Part shown: positions 1-13,895 of the stretch, one piece after another
Numbering within the stretch: position 1 is the stretch's first letter
How the letters are laid out: every line of letters starts with the position of its first letter
Assembly: GCA_031308135.1 (NCBI GenBank)
Contig: JAHLJT010009419.1
Span: 33,838,540-33,902,539 of the forward strand
Reading direction: 5' to 3'
Source: Acheta domesticus
Lineage: Eukaryota > Arthropoda > Insecta > Orthoptera > Gryllidae
DNA: 64,000 bases
Made by a program: the position numbers and the translations under genes
The notes under the pieces: model-generated
What the model was told of the DNA's origin: nothing
The model's input: the letters and a program-made list of their open reading frames with translations, nothing else
Databases searched by the model: none

Positions 1-234
1 TTATTTCCCCACTGCCACCCCACACCATTAGTGCCTCACTGGTGGGAGATAGCTGGTTGGAGAAAACCTCGCAAGTCGACGAGTAAATCGGCGCCGGACC
101 TCGCCATCCAGCCTGGGAAGATCACCGCCCCCTCCCACGATAAAAAAAACATGCCCTACACTTACTAAAGACCTTAGCATCTGACGCGCCCGGAAGCGCT
201 AATCAAACAACCCTTCATTTCCCTCTTGCACCAG

Positions 235-474
235 GAGGGCGTGGCCCGCGTGGCGCTGTGCCTGCTGCTGGCTCTGCACGGGGCGCGGGCGGCGCCGGAC
301 TACTGCTCGCTGTGCGACGACCCGGGCAGCCACACCATGTGCGTGTACCCGGTGGCGGGCCCCGCCCCCAACTGCACCAACTACCGGCCCGCGCCGCTCT
401 CCGCGCGCGAGAAACGCGCCATCGTACGCACGCACAACCTGGTGCGTCGCCGCGTCGCCACCGGACGCGCCTGG
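235..474 (+). CDS. CAP gene, first recognised coding exon: signal peptide and N-terminal part of CAP domain
   Basis: The acceptor is a pyrimidine tract ending ttgcaccag at 234; the donor is TGG|gtgagt at 475. The exon encodes the hydrophobic signal core, then CSLCDD, PNCTNY and IVRTHNLVR, which holds the first CAP tetrad His. No ATG lies in frame after the acceptor, so the initiator Met must be in an earlier exon, probably left of the window. An open frame starting at 226 relies on a TTG that belongs to the intron. An NCT motif near 372 is a possible N-glycosylation site. The exon is about 70% GC, unlike the AT-rich introns. Confidence 0.85.
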
Positions 475-3400
475 GTGAGTCCGCCTATTCGCCTTTTTAA
501 CCCGAACTTCTTAGACTAATTTCCTTCAAACTTTCATATTAGGCCTCTTTTAATTGTGTGAACGCGGCGATACAAGAAAATTTTGACAGAAAATAATTAG
601 AAAGTGTTTTCTCTGGGTTGGGATTATTAAAAATCAATATTTGACACATGTAACGAAGCGTGAACGATTTTTCTATGTGGGTCGTTAACGACCCAGAGAG
701 CCGGCAGGTAGTATGTTCGTTAGATCGATCACGGTGAAATACCCCCAAAAAATATTTTAAATGAAAGCAAAAAGCAGATGGTAAGGAAAAAAAATGGCCC
801 TCACTAGCTTAATTTTTGAATTAAAACAGTTTAAATTAGCACAGGTACTTATGGAAAAACATTAGCTGTCTACGTTTTTTTAAAGTTATTGAAGTTATAA
901 GGTGAAAGTACTTTTTTCTTTTATTACATTTTGGAAAGTTTTTATCTAGGACTTTAGAATGATCATGCATTATATTGTATTTCATATAATTAAAATTTGA
1001 AACTTGTTCAATTATGTTAATAATTATTTCAATCTTTGCTCGAAGAGGAAAGATTTGTTTAAAACCCATGACTTTGCTTTGGATAGGGATAATTTTCAGT
1101 TCAAATCTTTAGCGATGTTAAAAAGACTAGAGGGCTCTTTGTAGATTTTCTTTCGAATCTGCTAGGATAACCTGGTCATCGGCAAATAGTAATGTATTCA
1201 AAGCAATTTTTCCAATAAAATTTGTTTTCAATTGGCTTTCCCATCGTTTAATCTCGTCATCAAAATATAAGTTAAAAAGAATGGGTGACACTCCTGTCTT
1301 TCGCCTTGATTTTTTATTCTGTATTCATTGCTTGGTCAATCTCCTGTATTTTCTTTTGTAGTAGTATCTACATACATACTGGCTCTTACTAGATGTTGTG
1401 GAATACCTTTTCTTAGCAACACTTCTCACAATTATGTTTGATTAACAGTGTCAAATGCCTTATCTAAATCTACAAATGCAAAGAACGTGGGTACATTATA
1501 TACTCCATGCTTCTATTATTTGCGAGACTGTAAATATGCGGTCAATACAAGACCTGACATTCCTAAACCCATTTTGCTCGTTTAATAAGGCTCCTTCTCC
1601 GAGCGCCTTATCTGAGAGAGCAAAGCAGCTCCGATCATTCCTTGTCCAGTTGGCAATCGTTGGTTTAGACATTGCTTTCTACACATTGGGATAAAGATCA
1701 TTAATTTATGAATTACACTGCCATCCTGCGGCGAATCTTTAAAATAAAAACACAACATGTAGATACATCTATGGGGCATCGAAATACAATAATACGAGGG
1801 TTATTCCAAAAGTAAGGTTCGTTGTTTTTTTTAAAAAAGTATCAAATATTTTTTCAAAACAATTGTTATATTTTCATTCCTTACATCTTTCTCTATTTTT
1901 CTTCGTAATTTCCATACTTATTTAAACATTTATCACATCGTTCAATTAGCTTTTGAATGCCACTGTCGTAGAAATCGGCCGCCTGTGAGGATAACCTGTG
2001 TTCACTGATGGCCGACCAGAAAGTGGTTCATCACGCACATTTTCCCGTCCTTCATTAAAATATCCCACCCACTTACGCACTTTACTGTCACTCATTACGT
2101 TAGGACCCCAAAACGTCACTTATCTGCCGATGAATTTCTGCCGCTGAAACGTTTCTTGCTGACAAAAACCGAATCACTGACCTTACTTCAAGTCGGCGGG
2201 CCGATAGATCGTCTTAAACATTACGAACTGTCACTGTAAACAGCACACAGCAGCAATAATAGCGGTAACGGCGACGTTTGATGCGCAAGACATGCCGGAA
2301 GCCGGCGCGCATGCGTGTTTTAATATTCGCGCGAAATTCAGATAGTTACGATGAATCGGACCTTACTTTTGGAATAACCTACGTAAATCAATTTCATCAG
2401 AAAGTGGCATAGTATGTTATTGCTCCAAGGTATTCAACTGTCCACTACACCAACAGAACTAACGACAATAGCATCACTGAAGCACTTGTGTGACGCGTGC
2501 GCAGGCGCGGGCGTCGGGCTTCGGGCCGCAGCCGGCGGCGGCCGACATGCGCCAGCTGCAGTGGGACGAGGAGCTGGCGGAGGTGGCGCAGCGCTGGGCC
2601 GACCGCTGCCTCTCCTTCTACACGCACGGCCCGCACGACGCCTGCCGCGACCTGCCGCGCTTCCCGGTCGGCCAGAACATCGTCAGCACCGCCTACTCCA
2701 AGGTCAGGCGGCGCGCCAGCCACCTCCGCGCAAAAGAGGGCGTCGCCCCCCGCTGCGTAGACAAATGATGGGGGGAGGAAACCTCAACTCCCGTGTACGT
2801 CATCCGTGGAAGATGATAAACATGGATCAAAGACCAGAGGGCACGAGAAGTGTAGGCTCTCTTAAAAACAAAACCAGAAGTTGCAAATGATCTTCCTTGT
2901 TGTTTGCCTCGTCTTTTACAAACTTCTTTGCCATAATTTTAAGAGTTTCGTTACCTTGATTAATTTTATTTCGGTTTGCAAATGATATTTAATCATTTTT
3001 AAACTGTCTAACTTCTTATACGTCTAAACATTCCAGTAATGCAACATCTAACATTCTTATTCGTACACTCAGATTTAGCAACAAAAAGTTATATCTCGTC
3101 GCAAAATATTTTAAAATAATGTGTGACGAATGTAAAATAAACCTCTTCGGGTCAGATGAGATATGTCGGGTCTGGAGGAAGCCAAATGTAGGCGATTTTC
3201 TCATGAATACAATTCCCACGGTGAAGTACGTGGTGGATGAGTTTTGTTATGGGGTTGTACGTCTTCTAAGGAAGTTGGTACGATCTAATTCGTTGATGGA
3301 ATTATAGATATCATCTCTTATCTCGACATTTCGAAAAGCAATGTAAAACCAAGTGCTGAGGAAATGGACTTGTCACCTTTTACCGTTTTCAGCACAATGA

Positions 3401-6400
3401 CAGTAAGTACAAGGACCGGGTCAATATGACATGATTAATATGGAACGTACCAAAATTACTTCAAATACCACCTCAAAGCTCTAACTTAAATCCCATTGAG
3501 CTTTTGAGGCTAGTTTTGAAGAAAGAATTTAACGAAACTAGCATGAAAAATATAGAAGAAACAAAACATCTTGTGGTAACCGAATGGGAGAAAATAAAAC
3601 CCACAACTTGAAAGAACTTTCTTCATTCCACGAAGAGTCGATGCCTAGCTGTGTTAAAAGCCAAAGGATATGAAACAAAATACTGAAACCACACTTCACT
3701 TTCTTTTATTAGTTTTTATTTTGTGTTATTACGTCTAGTGCACGAATACCAAAGTTGCACAAAACTGAACATTATTCCGTTTTTTATTTTTTAAAATAAA
3801 TGTACTAACTGATTCTAATACAGAAACTATGTTTTTCAGTTTGTAAAAAGATTGTTTTTCATTTTACAACGCCTGTTTTTGAAAAAAAAATATTTTTACC
3901 TAAATGATTAGATATTATCTTGTAAATGCATTGTGTACGAATAAGAATAATAGATACTGTATTTACGACCGCGAAATGAAATTTCCATTTACAAGAATAT
4001 TCAGATATGTTTTTCATCCACATCCACATACCTCAAACGTAATTCAAAAATCGTCATTCTTATATTAAGTGCGTGAAATGAATGTGCTTTGCATGTTCAA
4101 GACAGGTACTTTTTTTTTCGAAACCGATAGGTTAAAGAAAACAATTAAAACAGTGCAAGAAAAAAAATATCGCTGACATATTCTTCACTGTCATCGTTCA
4201 AAACTACTTGTATTACGAATCTATTTGTTTCATCTCTATTTTTCAAGGTTATCGCAACAAAGCACCATCTTCGTTCGTCATCTTTGTGCGTAAAGTCTCT
4301 TTCACACTGTGACGTGCCATTCCCGTGAACAAAAGACACTATTCATGGCGACGCGCCGTCACGTTTTCCAGATGTTTTAAGAAAAGGCTAACTTCACGCA
4401 CGCGTAGCGATGCGTAAAAACTTCCCATATTTATACGTTTGTAGAAAAAATAAACATCGAGTTCATTTGTTTAAATTAATGACTCTTATTTCCAATTGAA
4501 TCTTTTTATTCTTGCTTTACACTTTCATTATAGCGGAAGTTCTTAGCATTCTTTAATCTTACAAAGCAAACGAGATGCTCATTAGCACTGAACCTTAGGA
4601 GTTGTTATGAATGAAATGCAGAATCCAAACATCATGGGCAATACTATCTCGAAAATGAAATATTGTATCGAATCGCAGTTAATCTCATAAGAGTGTGCTT
4701 AAATAAAGCGGAGCTAAAAAAATATTTCATAGTATGCGATATTTAGAAACTTTTTCATCTAATTAAAAAATATTATCATTATCACCATATGAAGAATTAG
4801 GATTTCAGATATTACGTGACTAATTGTACAGTGGATGCGTATATGATATACGTCAATTATCTATTCCAGGAACCATTTAAAAATACGAACGTTTACTTTC
4901 AGATAGAATGTCGTCGATATATTTCTTTTCTAAATTTGCTCAAAAATCTTCGGCGACTATTGACTGACATTTTTGTTGTATTTAATCAAATATTTTATCT
5001 TAATAGAGTAGAATACTTCAGCTTCCTTGCTTAATAGTTTAGTTCTTCCCCTCGTTCACTATTTACGACTATTCTAGAAAACATGATGTACAAAATTTGT
5101 AGCGGAACGACTAGAATTAGGAACAAGTGGATGTGCAAGAGATAGTTTGTATAGTTGATGGTAAACATAAAGCGTTTCGTGTGGATGATTAAAATTGTAA
5201 TCTTGCCAAATTTCGTTGGGTGTCCCGTTTTTGCTTATCTTTCATTTGCCACCTCCAGCATTGTGTTGTTGAAATTGTCGAGGTCGTTCTTAAGTAAGTG
5301 TGATTTTCAACTTCCGTCGCTGAAATTACTTCCCGCAACGAGCCGTATGGGAGAATTGTTAGTCACACTTGGTTAAATGTTTTTTCACAGAAAGAACTCT
5401 AATTAGTCAAGCAAAAATATCCATAAAAAAGTAATTTCTAACGGTTGATGAACAGTATTCGACGTATGACCTTCCAGTTACGATTCAGCAATATCAGGTC
5501 TTTCACCAAAAAGATTATTAATTAAATTTTTACTCGAGCGTTTTTGCTATATTTATGGATAATGGTAAATCCCTGTTAGTAATCAAGCATAATATACTTC
5601 CGGAAAGTATAGGTAGAAAGAAAATAGTTTATGCACAGCACTGGAAATAAGTAAAGTATGTATGTTCAGTTTGCTTCCATCTCTTTCCAGAAATTTCTCT
5701 TAATTAACAGATTTTATTCCAAAATTAGAATAATTTTAGTGCCTATTTGGGTTAAGTTTTTAGGTTATATTCCTGATATTTGCAATGAACTTCATATATT
5801 TTATGAAGTATTTTTAATAACCAAATAGTCTGCCGATGAAAGTTGTGGTCAATAATGCCACACCTCTGTGTAAAATTCGAAATGTAAATATTTACTGAAT
5901 TGAATATACGCAACAATAATTACAGCGAGATGATTGCTCGCGAGTTTTACGTAGTAGTACTATGAAATTTTGCAAGCAACTACGATACTATGACATATAT
6001 TTGTATTTAGCAACTATATACTATGTATAACTATATACCATTATAATACATTTGTATTTATAATACTACTACATACTTTGTATAATTGACCAGTCTTCAA
6101 CCTTTGGGCTAGTTACTGAGCATCTCTCCTTGGATGGAGATGTTTTCGTTGGTAAAGATGTATGAAGTATAAGTGTGAAGTGTGCGTGTTTCAGTCTCTT
6201 TATGACTTCCAAAATAAATTTGTTGAAGTCACTCCTGCTTTACGCGGGGTTCTATTCAGAAGTGGCGATGGAAAACTATGTTCATGAAGTAAAATTTAGG
6301 GGAAAAATATACTAATTCAGACATTTGCTGGGAAACTCTCACAAATGATTTTAAACATTCATCGATACTGAAGCACTGAAAGACAAGTTGTGACACAAGA

Positions 6401-9400
6401 ATTTCAAGAAAAAGTCTGTTAACTTCGACCTTAAGTGATTTTATTCGATGTCAGCAATGGTTAGCGTATTGTGTCGTAAGATCTCAATTGATGCAGATTC
6501 TACTTTTAACAACATTTTGTCAAAAATGTCGTTTACCAGTCTTTTCTTATCAACGACTTAACACTTAGTCGACGGCCTGGTCTAAAGCTGCTCGCATGGA
6601 CGGCCCAGCACTTATCGATGGCGTGCCCTGACCCAGCACTTATCGATGTGGCCCACTGCTCCCGAGTGAGTCCCACGGGTGGGGGGCGGACGTGAGGCGC
6701 TCAGGCGCCATCTTTCTAGTCTCAACCACTAATGGCTAATTATCTCGAAGCCAATAGTGACCGCCATTGGCATCACCAGCAGCAAATTATTAGGGATGGG
6801 TGGGTGGACGACACAATACATAAGATGCTCTTCACCGGGGAATCCCCTGCGATATACCCCGTGTACCAAAAAATATTGGAGAGGACGCCTCCCGTTTCCC
6901 GACGTAGCGGCCATTTTCGCCAATAGACTCTTTGGAGGGGGGTGGGGAGCCTATTCTGAGGAATTCGCTCGCCTACGTGCCTCGCGTGCTGTCCGCAGCC
7001 GGCGGCGTCTGACGTGCGCGCGCGCACCCTGGACTGGTACGGGGAGCTGGCCTTCTTCGACCCGGCCGTGGTGCGGCGCTTCGTGCCGAACGCCGACCCG
7101 GACCCCGCCAAGCAGATCGGCCACTACACGCAGATGGTGTGGGGCTGGACCTACGCCATCGGCTGCGCGCGCGTCGTGTTCGAGGTGAGTCATAAACAGA
7201 CATCGTTTACTAAACGCTTGTGTTTGAGAAGTCTAAAATGCTCTACAAACAAAAATACAGGAGAAAAGGCAATAAAACTTAAAAGAAGGGAGGGGAAACA
7301 TATATCTACCTTTTAGCACATTCTAGGATTAACAGAACATTTTGAAGAATATAAAAATACGAGCAAGCTAATGAATTTATAAGTACACTGCAATGAGACT
7401 TAAAGAACTCTTCGAAAAATTAACTCAATTAAGTCAAAATTAAGTCATTAAATCAATTTTAGCCGTTTAAGCCGGTAATACTCATCATTACTTTCTTGTA
7501 CACGAATTATCTTTTTTCTGACCTTGTATTGGACAATAATGATATATCACTTGGCATTATTGTATTTCCGAAGGAATAAGCACGAAAGAGCAAGCTGTTT
7601 AATGTGTCGCTTCGAACTCATTATTTCGGGAGTTTACCCTTGACAACAAGAGCTAATATCAGCTCCCTTGCGGGCTTTATTCCTCGGTTTTGCCTGAACC
7701 GTGCGAGCTTCTCGCTTCGAATATTGCAGGCAGTGAGCAAGGTCGCCGAACTTCGTTGCCTAAGCTGGTGTTATTAAGAAGCAGAGTGGATAGATGGCAT
7801 GCCACTGCTTGTCATTTCAGATGTTCAAATTAGTTACGTTAGTATTTATATCTCATTTAAGGAATACGAGATCACTCTCATTGATAAAACTGACCTTCAC
7901 CTTGCCCACATCCCATCCCATGTTCCTACAACTTAATTTTGCGTTTCACGGGGGAAAATTCATTATAAGTAGCTTTAATTAGAACACATTTTGCAGCAGT
8001 TCCTCTGTTTTCCCTGTGCTCCTTTGTCACATCTCTCTTGCAGTTCATTAGTCTTCTGTGCAATAGAAATCACGTACACAAACATGAATATAAACTAGTT
8101 TCATATGATTTTCGTAAAAAAAGATTAAAATTGAAGATATGCTCCACACCAGCTCGTCGTAACAGTTACATGACAGTCACATTTGAAATAAATACTGTGT
8201 AGTAGAACCTTGCGCGACTCATGGATAGCGTGCTGACTTTCTGTAAGGCGGTCCCGCATTCTGTTTCCTACCGGGGCCAAAAATGAAGGTGGTGTGGCGA
8301 AAGAAAAGGCTTAGGTAGGCTGCATGCTAGGTACCACCCACTAGATCAGCGGTGCCAAGGTCTTCTTCGGGTGTCAGTGTCACGTGTGGTGGCACCGTAG
8401 CATGACACGAAGTTCCCAGCGCAACTAGCGTCGGGAAAGGAAACTATTAGTAACCCCGCCGTTTTACAATAGGGATGGCGTTGTCTGTGGTGGCTGGGTA
8501 ATGAACTGCGTGGAGGAGCTCTCCTTCATCCCTTAAATCCTCCTCCTTCATCCCTTAAATCCTCCTCCTTCATCCTTCCTCCAATCATCCTTTTAAAAAA
8601 TTAAGACAATGTTTTAATCATAAAACATTTTCTTTATTTTTTAAATCACTTTTTATTTACAGAGTTATTTTAGGGTGAGAGAAGACCGGCGTGATCCCAA
8701 CCTCGGATCCGACAGTGTATAGAGTGAATTAAACATAAATGTATCCGAGTTGTAATTAGAGATCAGGACATTTAGAACAACACAATATTTGTTAAAAACA
8801 ACACTGATTATTGTACAACTACTATCTTTATATTTCAAACATTATGGGTTTTAATTTAAGAGAACAATTTTTGCTCTCTACTAAACCAAATTTCATGATT
8901 TTTGTTTCACATGAAAGGAAGTGGCTCACGGTGAAAATACCTCTCTATTTCCCCCCGATTTTACAGTATAAACACTATATTTAGTAACATTGTAAAACTA
9001 ACAGGATCAGCGCTTATCTACCGTCATTTGTTCATTATTTAGTTGCAATCGACTTTAGTATCGTCACACGACGCAGGCAAATGGGGTTGACGTTGTAGTT
9101 ATGTTTTCAAACACCATGTCTGTGCAAATTTGCACAATACAATAGAAAATGGATATCTTATGCTGAGATCTATACTTTTTTAAATACCAGGCATGCAAGT
9201 CCATGTAAAGCTTTGCTACAGAATTTTCGTCTACAACATGTCTGAACAATCACGCTAGTGATCCGCTTACCGGTTCATTTAACCCAAATGTATTTTACCA
9301 AAGACATGCTTCTGACGCATTGCTTTAAGAAAAATTAGAATGCATAGAACGCAATGCTTGATTTAATTTAAAGAAATATATTGAAACCAAAATTATTTAA

Positions 9401-12400
9401 TTCATTCCAATAAACCGGTCAATTAGGTTTGAGACACAACCAATAGGAGTTGGAAGTCAAGAAAAAACTGAACATTCTTGGATTTACAAAACAATCATTT
9501 TGGCGGATTTCTTCTCAGTTGCTATCAAATTTTGGTGTGTTTCCTCCAGTTGTGATTTAAAGTCACAAAACCGCTTTCTTACCCCATAACCGCAGAGGCG
9601 TATCTAGGTATTCAGGCGCCCATGGCAAGCATAGAATTTGCGCCCCTGTGGGGATGCTTGAAATTAAGGTGGTTGTTATTTGTTTTAACGGGTATACTGG
9701 AAATAGCGCCCGTAGTGAGTGGTGCCCATGGCACGTGCCATGCCTGCCATACCGTAGATACGTCACTGCATACTCTCTGAATCTGAATCAGTGAAATTGT
9801 CACTGATTCAATCATTGAGAGCCGAAGTCACTGATACCGGCAGTCGAAATGGGTAGTTTCGCTGACAATCAGCGAATATGCGAACCTTTTCATAATGACC
9901 GCCAGCATTTCACTGGTCGTCAGCGGTAAAAGTGCCGCGCCACCATCGTTCACTGATTGTTCAGTCGTCACGTTCAACTAGTTGTCACAGATTTCATTGA
10001 TTCAAACAGAGAAGTTTCACTTATTCAAAACGTGCGCCAGATTTCACTGTTTTGTTCAGTTCAATTCACTGATTGTTAGTGGCAGGGTTATAACTGACAC
10101 CATCAGTGAATAGTCACAGCCAATCAGTAGTTTTTTTACTGATTCAGACTGAGAGAGTATCCGTTTGATCGCAGGAGCAGTTCCCGGAGGAGGCGGCGCC
10201 GTGGGTGGTGGAGCGGCTGGTGTGCAACTACGCGCCCAGCGGCAACTACCTGGGGCAGCCCGTGTACACCGTGGGCGCGCCCTGCTCCCGCTGCCCGCGC
10301 GGCACCGTCTGCAGCGAGCGCTACCCGGGCCTCTGCGCCGCCCCCGCAGCGGCCCCCGCCCCCGCTGCGGCCGCCGGTGAGTACGCTTCCCTTTTAGACA
10401 CCGGCGGCCCACGTTCGCCACAACGTTCTCTCTGAATCTGTATCTGAATCAGTGAAATTGTCGCTGATTCAACCAGTGAGAGCCGAAGTCACTGATATCT
10501 GCAGTCAAAATGTAAAGTTTCGCTGGCAATCAGCGAATATGCGAACCTTTTCATAATGACCGCCAGCATTTCACTTGTCGTCAGTGGTAAAAGTGCCGCG
10601 CCACCATCGCTCACTGATCGTTCAGTCGTTCACGCTGCTGTTGTGATTCAAACGATGAAGTTTCACTGATTCAAAAAGTGGATCCAATTTTCACTGATTT
10701 GTTCAGTTCAATTCACTGATTGTCGGTGGCAGGGTTATAACTGCCACCATCAGTGAATCGTCACTGTCAATCAGTAGTTTTTCACTGATTCAGACCGAGA
10801 GAGTTTTACTCGTTTTACACGAGCGTCCTTGGCCACCACTCGGAGGGTGGAACTGTCACAAACGAATTCAGCGACTCAGCGCTTATTTAGGTGAGGGAGT
10901 ATCGATTCCGCTCTAGTCAGCTGCTGAGGTCGTTACACCCGTAGGTATAGTGCATGTTATATCCTAGAGGATCGTTATTTATATCTCGCTGTAACGTGAG
11001 ATCTCCGTCGACCTAGACGTCGGATAGCGGGATTCCCCCTCTGGGAATCACCCCCCAGTGGGGTATCGCCGCAGACGGGACGAGCTCTACGCTCCCGACT
11101 GGTCTTTATCACATGCGATAGTGTAGTGCTAACAAGTGCGAGTAAAGGGAGAGGAGAGAACAAGGATGAGGGAGAATAGATCGCGCGCGGTCCGTATGTT
11201 AGGGTAATGCTAGGGCATTCACCTAGTATTGATCGGAGAAACCACGGAAAACTAACGATCAGCGCAGCAGACCGCTAAAATTCTCATCCAATAGTTTGCC
11301 TAGTCTCAGCTAGGGTCCAGCCTAGTCCCATTAAGGGTCGAAAATCTGTTTCGGTTGGGACTCGAATACGTCATTCCGGGCAACGTTGCCGCAAAGGCAA
11401 CAGTGTCACTGAGCCATGGCAGATTGTATTTTCTTCCTCCAAACTTTGGATTTGTTGAAGGACTGTGCTCGATACGTTGTGCCGGATTCAGTTCTCTTCA
11501 GGATAGAGAACGACCACCCTGCCTTGGCCCAATCGAAATATGTACCTTCCTTCCCTAACAGATATGCCGGGAACAGGAGACAGTCAAGACGGGTCCAATC
11601 CCGAGCAAATTGAGCGCCTGTGGGAGCTTTCCGGTTACGGTGACAAACGGGACGCACAAACATGCACTTAACACCATTACATATCCCGAGCGTGTCACGC
11701 ATTTCCAAGAGAATGGGAGACAGCCGCTCGGTGGAGGAATGTTCTTGATAAACCTCTAAAACAATGCGAATAATAATATTGAGCGGCTAAAATCGGAACG
11801 ACTATTTCATATTGTAAGGTAGCTGTCTACCTGAGAAAAAAAATTCTACAATTTAGGGTCTATTTTGTTTTCCACTGTACATTTGATTTCTGTATGCTTT
11901 TAGAGATCAAATAGTAGAGATGCTTTTAGAGATCAAATAGTAAGAGATGCTTTTAGAGATCAAATAGTAGAGGTGCTTTTAGAGATCAAATAGTAACGGT
12001 CGTACCTGTCATTTGCATGTCTGGGGGGTCTCCCTATTGCACTAAGTCAAGGATATTGAATGATAGTCACGGATGCCGAAGACCGGATACTCTTTGTTAG
12101 TTGCCGGTGTAGGAAGCGAAGTGAATCCGCGAGATTCGAGTAATTTTGATAGCAATTACCAAAGGTGTTCTTCACGATGACACAAAGTGTTACGGAGACT
12201 CAAGGATGCTGTTTATGGAAGATGTCAAAGAGTCCGAAGGCCGGAGCTCTGCTTGTTCTCACAGCGTGTTTTTGTTCAGCTGTGTTAGCCGTCTGTCACA
12301 AAAAGAAAACCCACTCGCGCACACACCATACATTCGAGTCACTGGAACGCTTATGATCACACACAGCTCCGTCAAGAACTAACGGGAGTAAGCCGTTCTC

Positions 12401-12682
12401 ATCACGTTCATTGTGAGCAATTGATTGTTTGGAAACAATTGGGAGAATAAATGCTCTGACATATCCTTTCTTTCCTTTGAGCTGAGACGCGACGCAAGCA
12501 AAAGAGTAAAACATTCCCAATCTCTCAGCAACGCGGTCATTATACAGGGCCTGCAAGACACGTCGTTAGCCCTGCGTGAAAAAGCGGTACAAAAAGATGA
12601 TGATCTAATTGAGAATACTGAAATCTATTTCGGAACATTATTATTAAACGGATATAATTTTTTAGGTTGTGGATCACAATAC

Positions 12683-12720
<38 letters not shown>

Positions 12721-13125
12721 GATAATAATAATAATAAATCGTGTTTACTTATCGATGTTGCTGTACCTTGTGATCAAAACGTCGTTACCAAGGAGGCAGA
12801 GAAACGTCTTAAATACAAGAGCTTGGAAATCGAGATCAGCCGAATGTGGGGCGTAAAAGCACAGGTCGTACCGATAGTTATCGGAGCTCTGGGATTTGTT
12901 CCGCAAAATTTGTGTGAGAACTTGTCTAAACTCCCAGGTAATCCAAAAGACTGGGAAGTGCAAGAAATCGCTTTATTTGGAACAGCCCACATTTTGCGCA
13001 AAGTATTGTAGAGGCACCGACAGTCCCTAGATCTGCTCCTTAGGTAGCTGGTTGCAACCTGGAGTAGATTTTATATTCACCCGACACATAACATCTTAAG
13101 TCGTGATTTAGAGGAATACTAATAC

Positions 13126-13179
<54 letters not shown>

Positions 13180-13847
13180 GACCATATTATCAGTGGATGC
13201 AGTTCTCTAGCATCCTCAGAATATACAAAACACGACACATCCTCAGAATACACAAAACGACATGACGACGTTTGTAAAGTGGTTTATCAGCAACTATGCC
13301 ATAATAATAACCTTTTGATGGGTAACAGAACACCATATTACAAATACACTCCTGAACCAGTCATTAACACAAATGATCACAAAATGTACTGGAACAGGTC
13401 CATCGTAACAGATAGGTCTGTATTATCTAATAAACCGGACATTGTATGGCATGACAAGAAAAACAAGAAGGTGTATCTGATTGATGTCGCTGTCCCGCTA
13501 GCTCACAATATCTCAAAGAAAAGGAGTGAAAAAAATCTAAAATATCAACCATTGGCAAATGAGATAAAGGAAATTTGGAGCGACGTGGAAATGGTGACTA
13601 TTGTACCAATTATTCTAGGTGCCACTGGTGAAATTCCTAAGTTCCTTCATGAATCCTTGGCTGAACTACAACTGAAGAAGGGGCTATACATCCAACTGCA
13701 GAAGATTGTCATACTAAACACATGCAACATCGTGAGGATGTTTCTAAATATTGATGGTTGATCCAGTGCTGATTACGACAGATGAATCGTGTATCTCTTG
13801 TTCATGGTAACCGAGATGCATGTGTGGAAAGAAGTGAAAAGCAAAGA

Positions 13848-13895
<48 letters not shown>

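Noticed and set aside
226..519. Open frame treated as a complete small protein starting at 226
   Set aside because: Its first codon is TTG inside a splice acceptor context and its end reads through a good gtgagt donor; it is an internal exon of the CAP gene.
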